A stretch of DNA of 64,000 nucleotides, taken from Torymus aiolomorphi (Eukaryota; Arthropoda; Insecta; Hymenoptera; Torymidae). Made by a program: the position numbers and the translations under genes. Where the stretch lies: positions 193,439,104 through 193,503,103 of the forward strand of contig CM070873.1 of the NCBI GenBank assembly GCA_036365515.1. Direction: 5' to 3'. The first letter of the stretch is position 1, and every line of letters starts with the position of its first letter. Under the pieces are notes generated by a model that was not told where the DNA came from, made no database searches, and saw only the letters and a list, made by a program, of their open reading frames with translations. This document shows positions 33,205-46,000 of this stretch, piece by piece.

Positions 33205-34035
33205 TACATGATTTACTTTAATTTTCACATTTTTTCTAAGTCAGGCACAGCTTTATTGTCTCGTTTCTTTGTTTACAATTAGTGTGAAATATTTGTAAAA
33301 AAATATTCAGCTCACTACCTCTTACTTTGAAATTTAGATACCACTTAGAACACAAAAATTACAACATATATCACTGATCAGAGTACGATTATTCGCCTGT
33401 TTTCAATTCCCAGTATTTTTTATGGACAATTACCATATCTTATGTATCTTGGTTACATAAAACAAGTTTATTTTTACCTAAATATAAGTCAACAGTTTGA
33501 TCTTTAATATTTGTAATGCCTTGAAACTTGCAATAACCTATAAGTTAAAAAATCTGTGGATTTTCCTATATTTGTATTTTTCAATAAGATATTCCATATG
33601 CTCGTCCTATTTTATATTATAATCAAAGATAAATACTAAGTATTAACGTCTGTCAACTCTTTTAATTATGTAATTTCCAACGTGATATATACTGGTAAGA
33701 TTCAATATTAATTTATTTACGGCAAGCCATGTATAGATAAAAAGATGATTCTATAAGATAATTGGACAAAGTACCAAGTATTTTTGGATTTGATCGTAAT
33801 CAATTCCAGAAGTGCAAAGGGCTTTCTTGCACAAGTTGATGACGTCAAGTCCGAAAGGGTAACGTATTTTGAGCGTTGATTAACATCCAATCCGGAAATG
33901 CAAAGTGATTCGAACTTGATCACAATCAAGTCAAGTCCAAAAGCCCGAAGTTTTTCTGGGCTTGTTCAGGATTTAAGTGTGCCAGAGACTTGCAATCTTT
34001 ATTAATACTCTGAACGCCATCTATGCGTACTCGTA
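33205..34035. other. intergenic AT-rich stretch downstream of HID1
   Basis: No gene seen. 33750-33960 has a weak direct repeat of CCAAGT/CAAGTCC-AAA words with TTGATC. Confidence 0.45.
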
Positions 34036-34039
34036 AAAA

Positions 34040-34520
34040 TTATCTTGTGCATAATAAGAAGAATGATATATTTAATAAATTATATTGGTGCACAATACCT
34101 CATGTGTGCAATAATAACTAAAACTTCGAACTAAATTGTGCCTCATTTTTTGTGCACAAATTAGTACATAACGAATGTTATCGTTAATATAATGTGAACG
34201 AAAAATGAGCACAAGTGCAAAGACATTTCTCATTAAAATATTCTTTTATATTGCTGTGCACAATAATATTTTGCTCAATATTGAATTTTATTTTATTTTT
34301 CCTAATATATGAAGTGCACAATCCTCAGTGCACAACCCAACATCTTTTTTGCAACTATTATTTTTATGTGCATAAAAATATTGTGCATAAACGTCGGTAT
34401 CTAATTTTTTATTTTAATTAAAAATTATGTGCAAAACGTAAAATGCTTTGTGCATAAAATTACGTGTTCATTTTTTTGTGCACAATGAATTTGTGTACAA
34501 TTCTTATGTGCATAAACCAC
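34040..34520. repeat. cluster of ~15 TGTGCAYAA words
   Basis: TTGTGCACAAT, TTGTGCATAAA and ATGTGCATAAA variants appear about every 20-50 bp across 480 bp. The word is partly palindromic (TTGTGCACAA). The open frames here are not believable genes. Confidence 0.7.
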
Positions 34521-35883
34521 ACCATGTCTAATAAGTGGCATGCGCCGAAATTTTATTAAAATCATATCTATACGTAATTTTCTTGTTTTATATGGACCAT
34601 AAAACAATAGTATTCGTCAGGATATAAATTTAACAATCCCATGATTTTGTGTACCCTTTTTTATAATAAATGAAACTTAGCCACTCTAAAAAAATATATA
34701 AACGATGTTTCTAAAAGAAATTGAGTCGGTAAATTAGATATCTATTATTCTAGTGCGTTCAAAACGTGCTACACAAATTTTAAAAAGTCAGGGTTATCAG
34801 CTATAAGTGCAAGGAACAAATACAAAAGAGCATCTTTACAATATGTGTGTATACATGTTGTAAAGATTATGTAGATACTAGATATGCCTTATTTCTATCA
34901 CCCTTACGTTAATAAATTTCACTGAAATGTATAAAGACTTTAAATTATAGCTCTTTGTTAAAGTTAAGATATAATAGATTTAATATTTTTTTATATATGT
35001 GTATCACACAGGACCATAGGAAAACTGCTTTCGTCCAGTCCTGTGTGGTAAATATATCGATGTACCACACCACGTTTTTTATGTATTATGTTATATCAGT
35101 TCCTTAATATACCAAAAAAGTATTTATTTTTATTTTATTTTTAAAGTAAATGTAAAAGGCGTTTAGACAAATCTGTTATTTTTGCCGGCAGTATTGAACC
35201 TGTTAACTATGAAATTTTTAAAAAGCCGAAAAAAGCTTCTGTTTGAACACACAAAGTCTTTGGTCCAAAAATAATCTACATATAATTAAAAAAAAAATAA
35301 CACTGTTTTCAGAATTAAGAAATCAAATAATAGTAAATCATAAAGTTACGATAATTTGAAGTTATCCATTGGAAAGCACTAAAATATGCGCTAAATCGCA
35401 GTACAAGCTTTAGCGATTTATCAGTGTATTTTCAATGTTCAACTATCACAATTTTGAAAGAAGTAAAAATTTTTCAATTCTAAAAAAGCTTGAAAAATTA
35501 AAACTCATTATCCCAAAGTTTTATTTTATTAATTTTTTTTATTTTGAAACTTTATGTACAATATTTCTGCATTAATTAAGTAGTTTGTTTCTGGAGCAGA
35601 GGCTATTTTCAATATTTCATCAAAACTAATATTCAAATATCCACTTGACATATCTAAAAACGTATTTTAGAGTTTCAACCTTATCTGTGACCATAAAGTC
35701 ATGCACTCTTCGTGTAAGATTCAAATAATAAAACTTATATAAAAGAAAAAAAATTTGTTTTAGCAAATTTTAATTGTTACATGCTTTGAACTGTGAAACT
35801 GGTTGTTGCATCTGGTCCTTCAATAAATGTGTTGAAATATAAATGCAAACATTAGAAATCATGAATACTATCTGAACCAATTA
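34521..35883. other. AT-rich 3' flank of HID1
   Basis: Contains minus-strand AATAAA-type polyadenylation signals near 35521-35535 that could serve HID1. A short dyad GTGTGGTA ... TACCACAC lies near 35043-35072. No gene. Confidence 0.45.
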
Positions 35884-38800
35884 TTAAACTCTTTGAATTT
35901 CAAAAAGTTTAACATCAGTATCATACCAAATAGGAGGCTCAAGATTTCTTAAGTATATAACACCCCACATATAAGTTCTAAACCATGCAGTGGTTCCAGC
36001 ATTTGCTTGATATCTTCGAATAAGAATAGGATGTGGAACAGGTAATAATCCTACAAGAGTTCCGTGTTGCAAAAATTTTAAAATTTCACTTTCATCTGTT
36101 AATCCCCTAAAAATATTAATTGAAGTATAAAATCAATTTATGTAACTGGATGTGTATAACTCTTTTACCAGGTTGGAGAAATAGACATGTTACTTTAACA
36201 AGAAGTTGAAAAGAAACTATTTGGCTAAGATTTAGAAATGGTGCTGTCGGAGATGATTTGAAGATGAAATTTGCAATTTTTATATCTTTGTATAATATGT
36301 TCTAATTTACAATTTTTATATTTTACATATTTATTACTGGTGTCTAGGTGTTATGAATATATTACTCAATCATATTCATTCACAAAACCTATACACCAGT
36401 GACAAGATAGGTCCTCCTCTAATGCAGTAATGCAATAGGCCTTTTTCAACAACATAACGGAACCTTTTCCCTCCAACCTGATTATTTATCTTATTAAAAA
36501 TATGTACTTGTCGATGCAAATTTTTTCTACTTGTGGTACTAGTACTTGTAGTAATCTCATAATTGTTTGTAAAGGCAGCTTATTTTTCCACTGGTAAACC
36601 CAATCAGCTGAAGGCACCCACTGATTAATGATGGTTACAGAATTTAATTGTTCAGCAACTCGAATTACCTCTCTCTAATTTCAACATAAAAATTTTAAAT
36701 TTTTAGATATAATTAAATTTTATTAGATATTGAAAAAACCACACTTAAGAACAGTCACCACTAGTGATACTATATTCTTATAAAATTTAGTTTTACCCAA
36801 ATTAACAGTTGTAAAGCTGTTGTTATTACCATCATTTCTAAGGAATTACCAAAAATTTTCATATCTACTATGTAGTGCTTGTCATTTAGTTTGGTTACTT
36901 CAGTTTTATAGAATTGATATTATTCTGTGATTTATACAGATTTTCACTAACTGGTACAATAGATTCATTTTTACTTTCACTGCCTTGAACAAATTTTGTT
37001 CCTACTCCTGGATTTAATTTATTAACATCAACATCACAAGTAGGACTCAATGGATGAGCTGATTCTTTTTCGGTCATATTTTCAATGCCGGGAGTTTCAA
37101 GTAATGAAGCTTTTAGAGTGCCAGGCTCTGCAGGTTGTGCAGGATGAGAACCTTCCATTACTATTTCATTTACATTTTCAGTAGATCTACTAGATGGCAT
37201 GTGTTTTTTTTGCCTTTTACTCAAAGATTTAACAATGGTATTGCAATCACTTGGTAAATTAGCTAAAGCATGAAATACTTGTCTTTTTCTGATAATTGTA
37301 TAAACTAGATTACTATTGCCATCAAATTGATACTAAAAAAATATTGTGGTCTTTAAATGTTATCAAAAGTATTGATCCCTTACTTATACCGACAGAGCTT
37401 CCTACTGTACTGGTCTCAATATTTTACATTAGAAATATATTATTATTAGCCATTTTTTTCATTCTATAAGCAGACGCACAAAGACAAATTTATTATCTAA
37501 TCACAGACCAAATTTCAGATCAATCTATTAAAAAGTGTTTGGGAATTACGTAGTATTCAAGCTTCTCGCGGTCGCGCGCGAATCGGCTATACTCACTGCA
37601 CCGCCGCGGCGCGGCAGCACAGCGTCGCTGCGAAACAGCTGAGCCGCTGTATTGATTTTAGCAGTACGCATGAACTGCATCGCTCTCTCTCTCTCCCACA
37701 TGTAAATGGGAGAGAAGCTGATTTGATTTGCGCCCCAGAGACAAGAAGAAGGCCAAAAGGACGGATGTTCGAACTCATGGGCTCTCTCTACAATTAGCTC
37801 GCCTCGAGGTACATTCTCACCGCATCTGCTACTGCTTATTTTCCGGCTTCACTCATACTAAATTAACTGGCTCATCTCATCTACTCGGACTTGCTCACCT
37901 GCTTTCTCACCGTCGCTCACGCATCAACATCGACTTGCATCGACAATTGATATAATTGCTACGGCAGCAAGGTAATTACACTCATGCCACACGAGGTTAT
38001 GTTAACAACCAAGTGTTAGTACCGGTACGTGATCATCTCACTCTGCTCGGTGAATCTCATCTGCAGCAAATCAATAATATTTGCTTGATACTTTCTTCGA
38101 TCAGCTTCATTGCACGTCAGCCAAGGCGAGATTGAAGTGCAACAGTCACTCACTTCACCAACGGATCATACTAAATTCTCAATTTCAGGGGAAAAAATCA
38201 AACTCTCAACAGGTTAGTTTCCTCTATAAGGGAATTTCTACGCAACTCAACCATACTAGAAGATTTATATCAAATCACACTTACTTTACACACAACTTTC
38301 TGTAAAACCATACTCGCTTACACACAATATTCTGTAAAACCATACTCGCTTATACACAACTATTGTTATGTAATTCTATTGAACATTGTAATTTTCAAGA
38401 GTTTGTTTTGTAATTTTATACAATATAGTGTAAATTTCTACTGTTAAATTGTGTGCGACTCAAATATTATTTCAAATATCCACCGCATCTTCTCATCCTT
38501 TTAGCTTATTCTCAAACAAAAAGTAACATATATATGCGATTATTCAAATTAGTGATTAGTTAATATATAAATAAGTGATTAGTTAATAGATTTCTTCGTG
38601 CGTTAGCTCCCAGAATTTGAGAACAAGCTAATAACAACAAATATTTAATTCAAAACATTGTGGTCGGTACGGCAGAAAATATGTCAATATAAGTCATTCC
38701 CTTAAATTAATTGAACATACTTACTTGTATAACATTATTAAATATTTCAAGTAGAAAAAATACTAAATGATGATTGGTTGGAGCAGAAAATAAAAACCAG

Positions 38801-39182
38801 GGCGTGCTAAAAGCCTCTAGTAAATGAAGAAGTTTTGTACTAGCAACCATTGATAAGGTTTTTAAGTAAGGTGAAACATTGACTAGGATTGTTAGTAAAC
38901 AATCAAATAAAGGTTGTAGTCTTTGATGTCCTGTTGTGACGATTTTGTGAAATACTGTAACTAAAAGATCTGCATGCGTTCCTGAAAATTATTAATTTGG
39001 TAAAATTGTTATGTCATAATTGAATTAAATACACATAAACTTATTAAAAAAAACACCTGTGAAAACTGGAATATCCATGGGAACTGTTGCAGTATATGGT
39101 TTATTTAATCTAACACCAAAATTACGTTCTCCACTAAGTAAAAGAAGAATAAATACACCAATGTGCATAAGACCAACTCTCG
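35884..39182 (-). CDS. HID1: HID1, last five coding exons (C-terminal ~400 aa); 5' part outside the window
   Basis: Minus-strand exons: 39182-39057, 38981-38725, 37332-36899, 36672-36508 and 36106-35884. All introns have GT-AG ends and phases join without a break. Conserved blocks in order are VGLMHIGVFILLLLSGERNF, NHHLVFFLLEIFNNVIQ, YQFDGNSNLVYTIIRKRQVF, LPLQTIMRLLQVLVPQVEK, GLTDESEILKFLQHGTLVG and the final VKLFEIQRV, which mark the HID1 family. HID1 is a conserved, N-myristoylated peripheral protein of the Golgi/TGN involved in dense-core vesicle and neuropeptide sorting (family knowledge). The middle exon has a long variable Ser/Glu-rich linker, as in other animals. No more upstream exons are recognised to the end of the window, so the next intron would be at least 24.8 kb and full of transposons. 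Confidence 0.93.
37536..38640. mobile_element. possible solo LTR (BEL/Pao-like) in a HID1 intron
   Basis: Starts TGTTTGGGAATTACG, resembling the BEL/Pao LTR start TGTTGGGAATTCAG at 58957. A GC-rich, CTCT-rich body follows in otherwise AT-rich intron DNA. No coding region and no clear end or target duplication, so the call is tentative. Confidence 0.35.
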
Positions 39183-39264
39183 CTATTAAATAAATAACCA
39201 ACTAATTTCATTAACTATGAATTTAATCAGAAAAATAAAAATATACTTCTTTCAACTCCGTTTG

Positions 39265-39985
39265 CGAAATTCTACTTCTCCTGGCTGTTTATAGTGTGCG
39301 AAGTGCCCGATTTGCGCCTTGTGCTACCCAGTATGAGAAATAATTACTTCACACACTGCGTGTGCGTTCGCACACTGAGCCTCAAAACATGCAAATTGGG
39401 CACAACGCAGATTACATATAAACAGGCATAAAAGTAGAAAATTACACTCAGTTAAAATACTACATTTCGATACTAGTGCGTGAAAGTGATTTTATCCTCA
39501 TGTGGACGTTTGTGCCCGAGCGAAGCGTGGGTAAAAAGGTCACACGAGGTTAAAATAACCTTCTCGCTCGTGTATCGAACAGTATTTTTTGACACGACGT
39601 GTACAAAGTTTGATTTAGCGTACGCTTTTTTATTCAAGTGTGTGCGAAATCGAACTTTGCGCACGGACTGAAAAAATAGTGTACGATACAAGTGCCCGAA
39701 GTAGGCGATTTACACACGGGTGCTATTTGTCGCCCGAGCAAAGCGTTCTACTATTTTTATACTAAAAAATCTACTATTTTTTAACTCAGTGTGTGGAATT
39801 CTACGTCTCATGCCTGTTTATAATATGCGAAGTTTATAATACGCGACCGATTCGCGCATTTTGCGACTCAGTGTACGAAGCGGTTACTTCACGCTGAGCG
39901 CCAAAACACTCGAATTGGGCACTACGCACACTATAAATAGACATACAAGTAGAATTACGCACACTGACTTGAAAAAATAGTATAC
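39265..39985. mobile_element. three clustered MITEs
   Basis: 39265-39450 and 39783-39985 are two copies of one family (AATTCTAC-TCT ... GCCTGTTTATA ends, inverted at the far side). Between them, 39465-39775 is a member of the CGATACTAGTGCG family seen at 19006. None encodes a protein. Confidence 0.75.
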
Positions 39986-40325
39986 GAAACGCGTGCGCGT
40001 AGGCAATTCATGCACTCATACTTACGTTAGCCTGTATGGAATACAGGTACCCGTGTATCGCTAGTAGCGCACTTCCCGATTGAAAATAATTATGTAATTG
40101 TCACGTGACAAATTCGAATGCTTTGATACGTATTATTGAGATACGTATTTTTAGTACATATCAAAATTTTAAATTAAATATTTAATCACCAAAACTTTGC
40201 GAAATATTGACTAATCGTATTCTAGTTGTCATAAATGGAAGTATCATCTGGATAATAATACCAAAAATTGGGCATATAACTATGTTATCTGTTATTTTAC
40301 GTTAATTCGTTAAAACAATTAAAAG

Positions 40326-40560
40326 TAGGGCCCGTTCGACTGCATAAGACAATAGGGAAAAACTTAGTGATTTTTGCTGATACCAACAGCGGTAATCTCA
40401 TAATCCTCATTAGAACCATTTGTATCTTAATAAAATATGGGGAAATATAAAAGTGACTATTGGTATCAGCAAAAATCACTAACAAAGTTTTTCCCTATCG
40501 TCGTACGCGGTCGAATGCAGCCGTACGTGCGACCGTACGCGCTTATGTGGAAAGGGCCTA
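40326..40560. mobile_element. MITE with TAGGGCC ends
   Basis: Left TAGGGCCCGTTCGACTGCAT and right end complement TAGGCCCTTTCCACATAAGC; internal GTGATTTTTGCTGATACCAA is inverted on the other side. A hAT-type origin is possible but no 8-bp duplication is seen. Confidence 0.7.
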
Positions 40561-40980
40561 GGAAAACCACTATAACTACGACATGTGCAATTGGGCACGC
40601 CTCCCATGCAGTGTGAAAAAACATCATTAGTAACACACTCGGGAGTCGTGCATATGTTATTATTATGAATTATATTTTACCCTACTGAAAAGTCTCATAT
40701 GAGATCTCACGCCAAAATCTCATCTGACCTTTTCCGTCAATCATAATTAAATTTCGCTATTGACATTAAAGTGAAGTTAATGAAAGAACATTGTTTTCTC
40801 GATTCCAAACATTGCGTATATCAATCCAAAAGAAAAGTTTTTGCGAAAATTCAATGCCTCGTGACTTCAAAAAATTTAAGTTCTGCGGAAAGAAGTTAAT
40901 TAAGAAACGCGTTTTTCCAGTGTTTTCGGTAACTCTGAATTATCAAAACAGTTCTTCAGTTAACTTTCTTTTTGCTTCCT

Positions 40981-41093
40981 CCTAGAAGAAGCTTTGTGAT
41001 AGTAAAAAAAAGTTTTGGAGAAAATGTGTTAGGAATGTTGTTTAGCACATTTTGAATCGAAATGCACTATTTTTAGAAAATGTCCGTATGGAT
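40981..41093. repeat. fragment of the foldback F2 inner arm
   Basis: Matches 12120-12232 closely (GCTTTGTGATAGTAAAAAAA, TTAGGAATGTTGTTT and so on), and here too it runs straight into a microsatellite. 40561-40980 shows no gene. Confidence 0.8.
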
Positions 41094-42187
<1,094 letters not shown>

Positions 42188-42628
42188 TACACGGTGGGCC
42201 ATTTTAATCCATACACCCGAATTGCTCCGATCCTAAAAGGTAAAACGAAAAAATGGTTCAGACAAAAGTTTTTCATGAAAAAGGGGGTCAAATAATGATG
42301 ACCTTGAATTTGACCTTGAAATCTATTTTAAAGGTCATTTGAAGGTCAAAGTGTTGTTTTTAAATGGGAAACCCTATTTTTGACACCGGATTCGGAAAGA
42401 TCGCGAAATTTTACGTCCGAAACGGTATTTCGAAATTTCTTTTATGACCCTTAGAAGGTCATATCAAGGTCAAATTCCAGAAAAACCAGTGTTTTCATGA
42501 ATATTGGAGGTCAGTGTTTTTTTTTAAATGGGAACCCCTATTTTTGACACCGGATTCGGAATGATCGCGAAATTTTACGTCCGAAACGGTATTTCGAAAT
42601 TTTTTTATGACCCTTAGAAGGTCATATC
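42188..42628. repeat. left TIR of the composite element (partner about 49290-49729)
   Basis: Contains two modules of GGAACCCCTATTTTTGACAC-CGGATTCGGAA, TTTTACGTCCGAAACGG and AAGGTCATATC, mirrored at the right end. Similarity becomes weak near 42629-42676, just before the Copia LTR. Confidence 0.88.
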
Positions 42629-42676
42629 GTATGGAGAGTTGAAATGTATTATCATCACCTTGGAATTTTCAAAAAT

Positions 42677-42795
42677 TGTTGGGTTTTAGGCAGTAACACC
42701 TTGTAAACTGCGAACCCTGGTAGAGAGGGGAGGGGCGCGAAGCGCTGAAGCGAGCGTCGGGCGAGCGCGCCGTCCTACCTACCAATATCCCAACA
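42677..42795 (+). repeat. Copia 5' LTR (119 bp) and primer-binding site
   Basis: TGTTGGG at the start and CCCAACA at the end are inverted LTR termini. Directly after it GGTCATGGGCCGG resembles the complement of the anticodon region of initiator tRNA-Met, the half-tRNA primer used by Copia. The short length is unusual. No 3' LTR was found. Confidence 0.65.
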
Positions 42796-43001
42796 GGTCA
42801 TGGGCCGGTAGGAAACGCTTCCATTGCGCAAATGCTTTTGGATTTGAGAAGTGCTAAGACGGGAGGTGCTCGCGTGTGTGCGTTAAGTGAGATGGAAGAA
42901 AGGACTCAAGGGCAGGAGAGAGTATCTCCCTGTTCGCATTTCACTTCACCACGCAGCCCCAAGAAGCAGCGACTGTATCAGGGCGGTTAATCGAGGCGAA
43001 A

Positions 43002-46000
43002 ATGGCGGCTGGTGGGCCAGGTGAAACGACCGATAAAGGTATGTAAGAATAGTGAGAAGTGAAGGGCGAAAGTGATTCGGTCGAAAAGGCGCGAAAACTA
43101 GGAGTCGTGAAAAGTAAGAAAAACGCGCGGTAAGTTAGAAATGAAAAGCGCGAATCGAAACGTGTGAAATTTCGAATAGAGACGCGTGGAAAATTAGAAG
43201 TGAAAAGCACGAATCGAAACGGAAATTTCGAGTAGAGACGCCCGGAAAGTTAGAAATGAAAAGCGCGAACTGAAAAGTGTAAAATTTTGAGTAGAAAGTC
43301 ACGCAGAAAGTGAGAACAGAAAAACGCGAGTCGAAACATGTAAAATTTCGTGGAAACGCGAAAGGAAATATATCGAATTCCCGGAACCGGTCGGCGCGCG
43401 CAACAGGTTAGCGCGTCAAGGGGCCGAGTGTCATGGCGTCGAGTATCATGGCGTCGCCTCGTGGCTTCCGTCTTCCCGCCGAGAGAGCGCCATGCATGAG
43501 GAGAGAAGGTAAGCCGGGCGCGAGCGGCGAGAGGGGAGGGAGCGCGCTCATGGCATCGACGCGTGTCAAGAGGCTCGCGCGCAGCGGCAGCGCGCATGAA
43601 GAGAGAGCCGACGGCCGTGCCTATTATATGTACGGAGAGAGAGAGAGTGGTCGTGGTGATAAGGTGAGGTGCGGCAGCAAACGCGCATAGCAGAGTATAG
43701 GCTCGCGCGGAGGGGGAGCGCGTACAGCAACACACAGAGGTGTGCCGACGAGAGTCGCGCGTGTGCAGCGTGTGCAGCGCGAATACGAGAGAGAGAGAGA
43801 AAAAGTCGATGCGCGCTGCGAAGAGGGAACGCATACATAGACGCGCTGTGGGAGAGGCCACGGTGCGGTGTCGGCGGAGCTCGCGCGTAGCGGCGACACG
43901 TATGCATGGAGAAGACGGCACGCGATGTGCGAGTGCAGTGTCGGTGGCTGCGCTGAGAAGCGGCGCGCGATAGGATAGCCATAGATAGAGGGAGAGAGAG
44001 AGGGAGAGAGAGAGAGAGAGAGCGAGAGAGCGACGTAAAAAAGTAGAACGACAGACGTGGTGGGAGCTAGCGGGACGCCGCGATAGCCCCGTAAGGCAGA
44101 AATTGTCGAGAGGTGTTCGAAGACGGGACGCCCGGCGCGGCACACGAGAGATGCGCCGAGAGAGTTGGCGCGGTGCTGTATGCCGTGCGTGCACACTGTA
44201 GGTAACAGAGTGTGCGTGAGACGAGAAAAAGCGCGCTGATAGTTGCCATGTACATGTATGGTGCACAGCGCGAATAAGAGAGAGAGAGAGAGTGTGTAGA
44301 TACGCGCTGCGGGATAAGCAGACGAGCGTAACAGCACATCAGGCAGGCGCGCCGAATGTGTCGGCGCGGGGCTGTGTGCTGTGCTCGCGCAACATACGTA
44401 GCTATGTATGCGTGAGAGGAGAAAGCGCCACTGAAACACACGACCGATGCTTGCTAGCGGCATCGTGTCAACGTGGGAGGAGGTCGCTTAACAACACGGT
44501 CTCGAACTAGTGAGAGGGGTGAGACGAGAGAGACGCGAGTGTGCACACGCCAAGATGAGTAATTAAGTCGCGCAAATAAAGGTCAGGACGTCAAAACTAG
44601 TTCGAGGAGGCAATGTAAGTCGCCTTAAAGGAGTAGAGATGAGTTAAGCTGAATATTGAGACGAAATATTTAACAGCTAAAAACCGTGTTGTTGGTAAAG
44701 GCGTAGACGTAGAGGTCAGAGATGTCACGATTCGAATCGATAGAGATGAGAAAAAGATGCGAATATAGCTATATGAAAAATAAGAGATGAGGAAAAGATG
44801 AGAATTTAGTTAGTGAAAGTCGCGCGCAAAAGGAGACTGAGGAGAAATAAAGGAGGCATATAAATATGTATATATAGACGTATATATACATATATGCAAT
44901 TAATTAAGTAGAACTTGTATATGCAAATTGAAAAGTGTGAAAGAGAAAGAGAGAGAGATAAGAATTAATTAAAGTTAGAAAGCTAAAGTTAAGTAAAGTA
45001 TGATGATTATAAACTAAAGTAAATGTGTGTATTTTACAGGTTGGATTAACGAGGTTCAACGGGTGTTCGGTGAGGTGTGGGTGCAGGAGCAGCTGCACTC
45101 GGAGTATCGAAATAAGAAAGTTTTTGTTGCTAGAGGGAACAAAAGAACATTACATTTCATGTTCTCTGATCAAAAATCGTGAGAATAGATCACAAAATGA
45201 GCGATGACCTATATTTCTATGTAGAGTCAATCTGGCCAACAGAAACAAAAGTTGTACTGTTTGTAATTCCCCAGTTGAAGGAAACAGGGAACGGACAAGA
45301 AACTGAGATGAGAGGAGATGTGGTTATAATGGAGGCCGTTCAGAGAATGCTTCAGAAACAAAAGCAGGAGATTAAACAGGAGATACAGGAAGATCTCAAC
45401 CGATTCCACTTCGAAATTATTGCAGAACAGAAAGAGATGAATAAACAGCTAATGAAGGGGCTGGTTACTAATCTTGGACAGATGCTGTAGGCATCAAATA
45501 CAGGTGGAAGTATGAAACTGTCTAGCATTCAAAATAGTGTGAAGGATTGGGACACGGAACATGATAAACTGAAGAGACGGGTGAAAACCAGACCAATGGT
45601 GAGTAAAACAAATCTGTTTATTAAAACAAATATGAAAGTAAAGGTGAGACAAACGAGACAAGAAAAATTAATGTAAAAGCGTTGATAGATCAGAAAGTTT
45701 CGAAGAGAGTACATAGTTTGTTAAAAGAACAGAGTAAAGTAAACAAGAGCACAAATTCAGGAGTAAATTTGACAGACAAATACTAGTAGAAAAATGTGTT
45801 TAAAAAATTCTCAGGTATAAATCAAATTTATAATGTACCTGAAATTAAGTTAGTTGACGACAAACACAAGGTGAGAAACATAGTAAGCGCATTGATGAGA
45901 AATATTAATATTTCTCATTAAGCAAAGATTCTTGATATAAAAGAGCCTAGAGAGATTCTAATTAAATTAAAAGAATGTAAAAGACTAGAGACAAGAGTTA

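Noticed and set aside
37593..37955. CpG-rich block in the HID1 intron as an alternative promoter
   Set aside because: Its start resembles the BEL/Pao LTR seen at 58957, so an inserted LTR explains it better.
43250..44266. 338-aa and 279-aa minus-strand open frames
   Set aside because: Arg/Ser/His-rich, low-complexity translations of a GC-rich GAGAGA-type tandem repeat inside a spliced leader; no domain and mutually overlapping frames.
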